Source: Clostridiales bacterium
GTDB lineage: Bacteria > Bacillota_A > Clostridia > Oscillospirales > Oscillospiraceae
NCBI GenBank assembly: GCA_019417795.1
Contig: DXUR01000169.1
Span: 1 to 6,229 of the forward strand
DNA length: 6,229 bases
Reading direction: 5' to 3'
The notes below the pieces were generated by a model. The model had not been told where the DNA came from, made no database searches, and saw nothing but the letters and a program-made list of their open reading frames with translations. Both the position numbers and the translations under genes were made by a program. This document shows positions 1 through 5,072 of the stretch, piece by piece (position 1 is the stretch's first letter; each line of letters opens with the position of its first letter).

Positions 1-1
1 G

Positions 2-274
2 CTGACCAGTCTGGCCCCCATCCCCGTTGCTACGCTTTCCAACCGGGAGCTTGGCGGCACCGGGCAGAACTATATCAAGTCCTTGTTTGCCGTGGGCTTT
101 CAAGGGCTGCTGATCCTTGTATGTGTTGCAATTTACGCAGTGCTCATTCAAGGCATCGCAACAAGCGGCGATCCCATTGGGGCGATTTGGGGAACTGTGG
201 GCTACACGGTTCTGCTTTGCTTCATGCTCTTTAAGACCGGGAGCATTGCCCAGCGTATCTTTGGCGCTCATTAA
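2..274 (+). CDS. VirB6/TrbL-like conjugal transfer membrane protein, C-terminal end (partial)
   Basis: The reading frame is open from the left edge of the window, so only the last 90 residues are present and the true start lies upstream. The fragment holds two hydrophobic segments, at about residues 28-52 (LFAVGFQGLLILVCVAIYAV) and 60-78 (around GTVGYTVLLCFMLF), joined by a short polar loop with SGDP. The preceding ELGGTGQNYIKS stretch and the ending FKTGSIAQRIFGAH resemble the C-terminus of the CD1112-type VirB6 proteins of clostridial conjugative elements. VirB6/TrbL proteins are polytopic inner-membrane parts of the mating channel. The identification rests on hydrophobicity, these short motifs and the position upstream of PrgI and VirB4. 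An internal TTG at 83 could be mistaken for a start, but it falls inside a membrane segment and has no ribosome binding site. The stop is followed after 15 bases by the next ATG. Confidence 0.8.
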   Translation: MTSLAPIPVATLSNRELGGTGQNYIKSLFAVGFQGLLILVCVAIYAVLIQGIATSGDPIGAIWGTVGYTVLLCFMLFKTGSIAQRIFGAH

Positions 275-289
275 CAGGAGGTGGTGCTT

Positions 290-1021
290 ATGCCGAGAAG
301 ATACGGGGCAGACGGAACGCGCTTATGGAATGGAAAAACGCCGGAGGAGTTTACTGAGGCAGACGCTTACCGCTTTATGGCGGAAACAGAGGCCGTCCTG
401 CAAAGAAAAGAGTTGATGGACGACCCCGCCCAGCCTGCTCCGGCAAGCGGAAAGGAGGAATTTTATCTGAGTAAGAAAGACGATGTATTGCTGACCCCGG
501 AGCAGATTGCTGCGGAGGAACGGCGCTGGCTGTTTGATGCTCCCATCGCGGAGCTTGCAGAAGTCAAGGGCGTTAGCATTGATGAGGCAGTAAAAATGCG
601 GACAGATGCTGTCTTGCAGGAGGCGGTTGTTCCGATCACGGTATCTGTCCGTCCGATTGAGCCGCAGGGTAAACTGATCGGCTTCGCCAGCGTCAATTTT
701 GGCGGTGTGGTCATCGACGATTTTAAGGTTGTGGACGGGAAAAACGGAATTTTTCTCGGAGCTCCCTCTAAACCCGATCCTGCCAGCCGGACGGGATACC
801 GGGCTACGGTTCGGATTCCTGACCGAGCCACACAGGAACGGATCAATGCGGCTGGTGTGGAGGCGTATCATGCGGCGGTGGAACAGCTTGTTGCACGGGC
901 CCAGGCGGTACGGCCTGCCCCGATCAAGGAGCAGATGGCCGAGGCTGCAAAGCAAGCGGGAAAAGAAAACGCTGCCCGGCCTGCGCCTGCCAAGGCAAAG
1001 GAGGCCCGTAATGACCGATAG
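290..1021 (+). CDS. SpoVG-domain protein with long N-terminal extension
   Basis: This is a 243-residue protein. ATG 290 is chosen because AGGAGG at 276-281 lies 8 bases upstream; in-frame GTGs at 281 and 284 overlap or abut that site. Residues about 115-197 match the SpoVG fold: PITVSVRPIEPQGKLIGFAS is followed by IDDFKVVDGKNGIFLGAPSK (residues 142-161), which corresponds to the SpoVG signature DGxNGLFVxMPSK, and then a helix with AYHAAVEQL. Free-standing SpoVG proteins are about 85-100 residues long, are site-specific nucleic-acid-binding regulators, and were first known from sporulation and septation. Here about 110 residues precede the domain, polar with LLTPEQIAAEERRWLFDAPI near 67-86. 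An Ala/Pro/Lys-rich, probably disordered tail follows it. The extension is not recognised. The gene overlaps the next methyltransferase gene by 11 bases, which suggests translational coupling. Binding RNA or DNA of the element is an inference; the family call is fairly firm. Confidence 0.8.
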   Translation: MPRRYGADGTRLWNGKTPEEFTEADAYRFMAETEAVLQRKELMDDPAQPAPASGKEEFYLSKKDDVLLTPEQIAAEERRWLFDAPIAELAEVKGVSIDEAVKMRTDAVLQEAVVPITVSVRPIEPQGKLIGFASVNFGGVVIDDFKVVDGKNGIFLGAPSKPDPASRTGYRATVRIPDRATQERINAAGVEAYHAAVEQLVARAQAVRPAPIKEQMAEAAKQAGKENAARPAPAKAKEARNDR

Positions 1022-1790
1022 CCGCACTTTGGGACAAAGTGTCCCGAAGGAGGGCTTGTTTCTCTTGGACGGCATCGAGGGCCTGCGCTCCCTGCCCAAA
1101 CATAGCGTGGATATGCTGTTGACTGATCCGCCTTACGGCACAACCCGGAATTATTGGGATGTGCCCCTGCCGCTCCCGGAGCTGTGGGAGGCGGTGAAAT
1201 GGGCGGTCAAGCCGAATGGCGCAGTGCTGTTTTTCGCACAGTGCCCCTTTGACAAGGTGCTGGGCGCATCCAACCTCGCCATGCTCCGCTATGAGTGGAT
1301 TTGGTACAAAGAGCGCGGAACGGGCTTTCTCAATGCAAACCGGGCTCCACTGAAGAAGTCCGAGAACATCTTGGTGTTTTACCAAAAGTCCCCGGTCTAC
1401 AATCCACAGTTTACTTACGGCAAGCCATATACCCGTGTTCATTCCCGAAGCGGTACAAGCTCCAACTATGGGAAATTTGAACGGCAGGGCTCAGAGTCCA
1501 ACGATGGCCGCCGCTATCCCGGAAATGTGCTTTTTGTGCCTACGGTGTCCGGCGGCATCCATCCCACACAGAAGCCCGTGGAGCTTTGTGAGTATCTGAT
1601 CCGCACCTATACCCGCCCCGGCGAATTGGTCGCGGACATTTGCGCGGGCTCCGGCACAACCGCGATTGCAGCTATCAACACAGAACGTCGCTTTGTATGC
1701 TTTGAAACGGCCCCGGCCTTTTATGCCGCAGCCAGTGAGCGTATTCGTGCGGCGCAGGCAGTAAAAAGTTCTGGCGAGAAAGGAGTGTAA
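1011..1790 (+). CDS. DNA amino-methyltransferase, beta class (DPPY; N6-adenine or N4-cytosine)
   Basis: This 259-residue protein is an S-adenosylmethionine-dependent DNA methyltransferase. The catalytic motif DPPY (residues 39-42, in VDMLLTDPPYG) comes first. The AdoMet-binding motif is near the C-terminus: HPTQKP at 184-189, then VADICAGSGTT with D209-T217. That order, with the target-recognition region between, defines the beta class, as in the YhdJ and phage-type enzymes. The usual DPFxGSG is DICAGSG here, so the Phe is replaced, but the GSG loop is intact and the enzyme looks active. The start at ATG 1011 has AAGGAGG at 998-1004 and lies inside the end of the SpoVG-domain gene. An alternative start at TTG 1065, preceded by AAGGAGG at 1047-1053, would remove an N-terminal segment encoded largely by a palindromic repeat; that segment looks dispensable. 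No restriction endonuclease is next to it. It ends in KGV, whose codons form the ribosome binding site of the next gene. The target base and site cannot be read from the sequence. Confidence 0.88.
   Translation: MTDSRTLGQSVPKEGLFLLDGIEGLRSLPKHSVDMLLTDPPYGTTRNYWDVPLPLPELWEAVKWAVKPNGAVLFFAQCPFDKVLGASNLAMLRYEWIWYKERGTGFLNANRAPLKKSENILVFYQKSPVYNPQFTYGKPYTRVHSRSGTSSNYGKFERQGSESNDGRRYPGNVLFVPTVSGGIHPTQKPVELCEYLIRTYTRPGELVADICAGSGTTAIAAINTERRFVCFETAPAFYAAASERIRAAQAVKSSGEKGV
1026..1050. repeat. 25-base palindromic repeat, copy 1
   Basis: Left arm ACTTTGGGACA, centre AAG and right arm TGTCCCGAAGG form an imperfect inverted repeat. Nine Watson-Crick pairs and one T/G (wobble in RNA) form, with the outermost pair mismatched. 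It matches copy 3 at 23 of 25 bases and copy 2 at 22 of 25. It starts 15 bases after the methyltransferase ATG and encodes part of TLGQSVPK, outside the conserved enzyme core. A second, mutually exclusive hairpin is possible here: CACTTT (1025-1030) can pair with AAAGTG (1036-1041). The right arm runs into AAGGAGG (1047-1053). No T-run follows, so it does not look like an intrinsic terminator. Confidence 0.85.
1779..1785 (+). promoter_or_regulatory. Ribosome binding site of the MT-A70 gene, decides an ATC (or ATT) start
   Basis: AAAGGAG lies at the very end of the preceding methyltransferase gene. It is 7 bases before ATC 1793 and 4 bases before ATT 1790. The same junction design, GAAAGGAGTGT, recurs at 2350-2360 before the ordinary ATG of prgI, where the spacing is 8. 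That parallel favours 1793 as the start. Confidence 0.6.
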
Positions 1791-1792
1791 TT

Positions 1793-2362
1793 ATCCAGCA
1801 GTATTCTATCATTTACGCCGATCCCCCTTGGCGCTACTCGGCTAAGAAAGTACAGGGCGCGGCGGAAAATCATTATCCCACTATGAGCATTGAGGATTTA
1901 TGTGCGTTGCCTGTGGCTGATCTTGCAGCCCCGGACAGCGCACTCTTTTTATGGGCCACTTTCCCGCAGCTCCCGGAGGCGCTCCGGCTGATCGAGGCTT
2001 GGGGCTTCACCTATAAATCCGTTGCTTTCGTCTGGCTGAAAAAGAACAAGAAGGCGGATAGCTGGTTTTATGGCCTTGGCTTCTGGACAAGGGGCAATGC
2101 AGAAATCTGCCTGCTGGCAACCAAGGGCCACCCGAAGCGGCAGGCTGCCAACATCCATCAATTTATCGTTTCCCCGATTGAGGCCCACAGCAAAAAGCCG
2201 GACGAGGCCCGCGACAAAATTATTTCCCTGATGGGCGATCTGCCCCGCGTGGAGCTCTTTGCCAGGCAGACCCCGCCCGGCTGGGCTGTATGGGGAAATG
2301 AAGTAACACCAACCATCCCGGACTTTGGGACACATTGTCCCGAAGTGCAGAAAGGAGTGTGA
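1793..2362 (+). CDS. MT-A70 family adenine methyltransferase (DPPW) with apparent non-canonical start
   Basis: Taken from ATC 1793 the product is 189 residues. The catalytic motif is DPPW at residues 10-13 (SIIYADPPWRYS). It is followed by features typical of MT-A70 proteins: SALFLWATFPQLPEALRLIE, NAEICLLATKGHPKRQ, SPIEAHSKKPDEARDKI, VELFARQTPPGWAVWGNE. MT-A70 proteins transfer a methyl group to the N6 of adenine; bacterial and phage members act on DNA. No ATG, GTG or TTG occurs in frame between the upstream stop at 1736-1738 and the DPPW motif. The first ATG, at 1883, would delete the catalytic motif and is therefore unlikely to be the functional start. ATC 1793 has AAAGGAG 7 bases upstream; ATT 1790, overlapping the previous TAA, is the alternative. 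The gene may be translated weakly, or it may have lost an ATG by one substitution. The C-terminal tail carries palindrome copy 2. The prgI start follows the stop after 3 bases. Confidence 0.82.
   Translation: MQQYSIIYADPPWRYSAKKVQGAAENHYPTMSIEDLCALPVADLAAPDSALFLWATFPQLPEALRLIEAWGFTYKSVAFVWLKKNKKADSWFYGLGFWTRGNAEICLLATKGHPKRQAANIHQFIVSPIEAHSKKPDEARDKIISLMGDLPRVELFARQTPPGWAVWGNEVTPTIPDFGTHCPEVQKGV
2322..2346. repeat. 25-base palindromic repeat, copy 2
   Basis: Left arm ACTTTGGGACA, centre CAT and right arm TGTCCCGAAGT pair over all 11 positions, with one T/G pair. The centre differs from the AAG of the other two copies while both arms are kept. It encodes FGTHCPE in the last residues of the MT-A70 protein, beyond the conserved WGNE region, in a different reading frame from copies 1 and 3. 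It ends 4 bases before the prgI ribosome binding site AAAGGAG (2351-2357) and 19 bases before the prgI ATG. No T-run follows. Confidence 0.87.
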
Positions 2363-2365
2363 TCT

Positions 2366-2755
2366 ATGCCCTATGTAAACGTACCAAACGATTTATCCAA
2401 AATCAAAACAAAGATGGCTTTCAACCTCACCAAACGCCAGCTTGTCTGCTTCGGCAGCGCGGGCGCAGTGGGGATTCCGGCCTATCTGCTGACCCGTGGC
2501 ACCCTCGGCAATACCGGGGCGATGTTTCTCATGCTGGGAATTATGCTCCCGGCGTTCCTGCTGGCCATGTATGAAAAGGACGGCTTACCCTTTGAAAAGG
2601 TGGTGCGGAATATCATCCGGGCCAAGTTTCTAAGGCCGGGGATCAGGGCCTACCGAACCGAAAACATTTATGCGCCCTTTGCCGGGCCGGGCGCTGGAAA
2701 GGAGGATGTGATTGAAAAACACAAAGAAAAAAAACGGAGCCGCCGCCAAGGGTAA
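2366..2755 (+). CDS. prgI: PrgI family protein (VirB3-like mating-channel component)
   Basis: This 129-residue protein is a small inner-membrane part of the type IV secretion system, equivalent to VirB3, and works next to the VirB4 ATPase. It opens with MPYVNVPNDLSKIKTK, a form of the N-terminus typical of PrgI proteins. Two membrane segments follow, at residues about 26-42 and 51-68, separated by a short TRGTLGNT turn. After them comes a YEKDGLPFEKVVRNIIR stretch and a basic tail. The start is ATG 2366 with AAAGGAG at 2351-2357. The last 44 bases overlap virB4, so the tail (EKHKEKKRSRRQG) and the VirB4 N-terminus share the same A-rich DNA in two frames. The length and topology fit the family, and the position directly before virB4 is the expected one. 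Confidence 0.92.
   Translation: MPYVNVPNDLSKIKTKMAFNLTKRQLVCFGSAGAVGIPAYLLTRGTLGNTGAMFLMLGIMLPAFLLAMYEKDGLPFEKVVRNIIRAKFLRPGIRAYRTENIYAPFAGPGAGKEDVIEKHKEKKRSRRQG
2698..2705 (+). promoter_or_regulatory. Ribosome binding site setting the TTG start of virB4
   Basis: AAAGGAGG lies 6 bases before TTG 2712, inside the prgI reading frame. The nearby ATG at 2706 is followed at once by TGA, and GTG 2708 is in the prgI frame. The first ATG of the virB4 frame is only at 2802. TTG 2712 is therefore the best-supported start. Confidence 0.75.
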
Positions 2756-5072
2756 AGGCCGGGCGACCCTGTCTGCTCAGCAGACAATCCCGTATCTGTC
2801 CATGCACCCGGACGGTGTGTGCAAGCTCCCGGGCGGGCTCTATACAAAAACCGTGGAATATGAGGACATCAATTACTCCGTGGCATCCACCGAGGATCAG
2901 ACCGCCATATTCAGCGGATGGAGCTCATTTCTCAACTACTTTGACAGTTCGCTGCCGTTCCAGCTTTCCTTTATCAACCGTCGTTCCCATTCCCGCAGCC
3001 GCTATCAAGTCAATATCCCGAAAGCGGATGACAACTATAACAGCGTCCGGGATGAGTTTACCGGGATGCTGAAAAATCAGATTGCCAAAAGCAATAACGG
3101 CATTGAACGCTCAAAATACATCACCTTTGGCATACCCGCCGAGGGGATTGCGGAGGCACGGCCCCGTCTGGAGCGTGTGGAGGCTGATGTCATGGGAAAC
3201 TTTAAGCGGCTGGGCGTTCCCTCGGAGCCTATGGACGGGCGGGCCCGCCTTGCGCTGCTTCATAGCCAGATGCATCCGGGGAGCCGCGAGGCGTTCCGCT
3301 TTTCGTGGAAAGACATCCCGCAGACCGGGCTCGGCACAAAAGACTTTATTGCCCCGGACAGTCTCGACTTCCGCCAGTCCCGCACATTCCGCATCGGCCA
3401 GTATTGGGGCGCGGTGTCCTACTTACAGATTATGGCATCGGAGCTTTCGGATAAGTTGCTGGCGGAAATCTTGGAGCTGGATGCGGAAATGACCGTGACC
3501 ATGCACATTCAGACCGTGGATCAGCTCAAGGCAATTAAGACCATCAAGGGGAAAATCTCGGACATCGGAAAAATGAAAGTGGAGGAACAGAGAAAGGCTG
3601 TGCGCTCCGGCTATGACCCGGATATTCTTCCCCCTGACCTGATTACATTCAGCAAGGACGCAGCGGAGCTTCTGGCTGATTTGCAATCCCGCAATGAGCG
3701 AATGTTTCTGCTGACCTTTACGGTGGTAAACCTTGCCCCTACTCGCCAGCGGCTGGAAAACGATGTGTTTACCGTGGGCGGCATCGCGCAGAAATACAAC
3801 TGCGCTCTGCGCCGTCTGGACTGGCAACAGGAACAGGGCTTTGTTTCCTCGTTGGCCCTTGGTTACAACGAGGTAGAAATCCAGCGCGGTATGACCACCA
3901 GCTCCACAGCCATCTTTATTCCTTTTATGACAAGGGAGCTCCGCATGGCTGGGCAGGCCCTCTACTATGGCATGAACGCACTTTCTCACAATGTCATCAT
4001 GGCTGACCGCAAAAAGCTGAAATCGGCAAACGGGATGTATTTGGGCTCTACGGGCTCCGGCAAGAGCTTTGCCGCAAAGCGCGAGCTCTTGAATGTGTTT
4101 CTCACCATCCCGCAGGATCGGATCATCGTGGTTGACCCGATGGGCGAATACGCGCCGCTGGTGCGAAGGCTGGGCGGCCAGGTGATCGAGATTGCCCCGG
4201 ACAGCCCGCACCACCTCAATCCGATGGATGTGGAGCTCAATATGGCTGCCGGAGAAAGCCCGCTTTCCATGAAGGCGGATTTTCTTTTGTCCCTGTGCGA
4301 GCTGGTGGTCGGCGGCAAGGAAGGCTTGCAGCCCATTGAAAAGACGGTCATTGACCGCTGTGTGCGTTTGGTGTACCGGGAACAGGCGCTCGGACTGGAA
4401 ACTGCAAAAACACCGCTGTTGCAGGATTTGTACGAAGAGCTCTTACGCCAGCCGGAGCCCGAAGCCCGGCGCGTGGCAACTGCCTTAGAGCTTTATTGCA
4501 CAGGCTCCCTCAATCTCTTTAACCATCCTACCAACGTCAAGACGGACAGCCGTGTGGTGTGCATCGTTCTGAAAAACATGGGCGAAAACCTTAGAAAGAT
4601 TGCAATGCACATCACAAATGAGTTTGTTTCGCAGGCGGTGGATCAGAACTTCCACGAGGGTGCGGCGACTTGGTGCTACTTTGACGAGTTTCATATTCTG
4701 CTCCGCGATCCGCTGACAGCCAGCTACTTTGTGGCAGTCTGGAAAATGCTGCGTAAAAAAGGATGTGTGCCGTCTGCTTTGACGCAGAACGTCAAAGACC
4801 TTTTGGCCAGCCGGGAAATCGAGAACATTCTGGACAACACGGATTTTATGATTCTGCTTTCGCAGGCGCAGAGTGACCGTACCATTCTGGCAAAACAGCT
4901 CGGTATTTCCGAGCATCAGCTTTCCTATATCACACACAGCAATTCCGGCGAGGGGCTGTTGTTCTATGGAAATGTAACCATTCCGTTTGTGGATCGGTTC
5001 CCTCGCGGAGAAATCTATGACCTGCTGACTACCCGCCCGGAGGATATGAAGAATGAAACGAAAAACGAATAA
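2712..5072 (+). CDS. virB4: VirB4/TraE-type conjugal transfer ATPase (CD1110-like)
   Basis: This 786-residue cytoplasmic ATPase energises assembly and substrate transfer by the mating channel. Walker A is GSTGSGKS at residues 445-452. It is followed by IIVVDPMGEY (D475) and HLNPMDVEL, conserved in this family. Walker B is WCYFDEF with D658 and E659, and a TQN motif is at 691-693. The first 440 residues form the less conserved VirB4 N-terminal domain that contacts the membrane partners. The length is normal for the family and nothing is broken. Translation starts at TTG with a strong ribosome binding site. The N-terminus (KNTKKKNGAAAKGKGR) is very basic, encoded by the A-rich overlap with prgI. 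The gene overlaps the next by 20 bases. The Walker motifs separate it from the coupling protein VirD4 less well than its position does: it directly follows PrgI, as VirB4 follows VirB3. Confidence 0.96.
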   Translation: MKNTKKKNGAAAKGKGRATLSAQQTIPYLSMHPDGVCKLPGGLYTKTVEYEDINYSVASTEDQTAIFSGWSSFLNYFDSSLPFQLSFINRRSHSRSRYQVNIPKADDNYNSVRDEFTGMLKNQIAKSNNGIERSKYITFGIPAEGIAEARPRLERVEADVMGNFKRLGVPSEPMDGRARLALLHSQMHPGSREAFRFSWKDIPQTGLGTKDFIAPDSLDFRQSRTFRIGQYWGAVSYLQIMASELSDKLLAEILELDAEMTVTMHIQTVDQLKAIKTIKGKISDIGKMKVEEQRKAVRSGYDPDILPPDLITFSKDAAELLADLQSRNERMFLLTFTVVNLAPTRQRLENDVFTVGGIAQKYNCALRRLDWQQEQGFVSSLALGYNEVEIQRGMTTSSTAIFIPFMTRELRMAGQALYYGMNALSHNVIMADRKKLKSANGMYLGSTGSGKSFAAKRELLNVFLTIPQDRIIVVDPMGEYAPLVRRLGGQVIEIAPDSPHHLNPMDVELNMAAGESPLSMKADFLLSLCELVVGGKEGLQPIEKTVIDRCVRLVYREQALGLETAKTPLLQDLYEELLRQPEPEARRVATALELYCTGSLNLFNHPTNVKTDSRVVCIVLKNMGENLRKIAMHITNEFVSQAVDQNFHEGAATWCYFDEFHILLRDPLTASYFVAVWKMLRKKGCVPSALTQNVKDLLASREIENILDNTDFMILLSQAQSDRTILAKQLGISEHQLSYITHSNSGEGLLFYGNVTIPFVDRFPRGEIYDLLTTRPEDMKNETKNE

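Noticed and set aside
699..1010. Extension of the DPPY methyltransferase upstream to GTG/ATG codons near 699
   Set aside because: The added sequence is the SpoVG-like gene read out of frame, whereas ATG 1011 has AAGGAGG at ideal spacing.
323..1099. Long minus-strand open frame (258 codons) opposite the SpoVG-like gene
   Set aside because: The protein shows no recognisable domain, has no convincing ribosome binding site, and lies opposite a supported gene. Long antisense frames are common in GC-rich coding DNA.
2322..2346. Palindrome copy 2 as a Rho-independent terminator before prgI
   Set aside because: No run of T follows on either strand, and prgI and virB4 must be transcribed through it.
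3238..3249. Perfect 12-base palindrome GGCGGGCCCGCC inside virB4
   Set aside because: It is a pure G/C word in GC-rich coding sequence with no repeat elsewhere in the window, so probably incidental.
4777..4797. Inverted repeat CTTTGACG / CGTCAAAG with a 5-base loop inside virB4
   Set aside because: It encodes the conserved TQN region of the ATPase and has no second copy or nearby junction; codon constraint and chance are enough.
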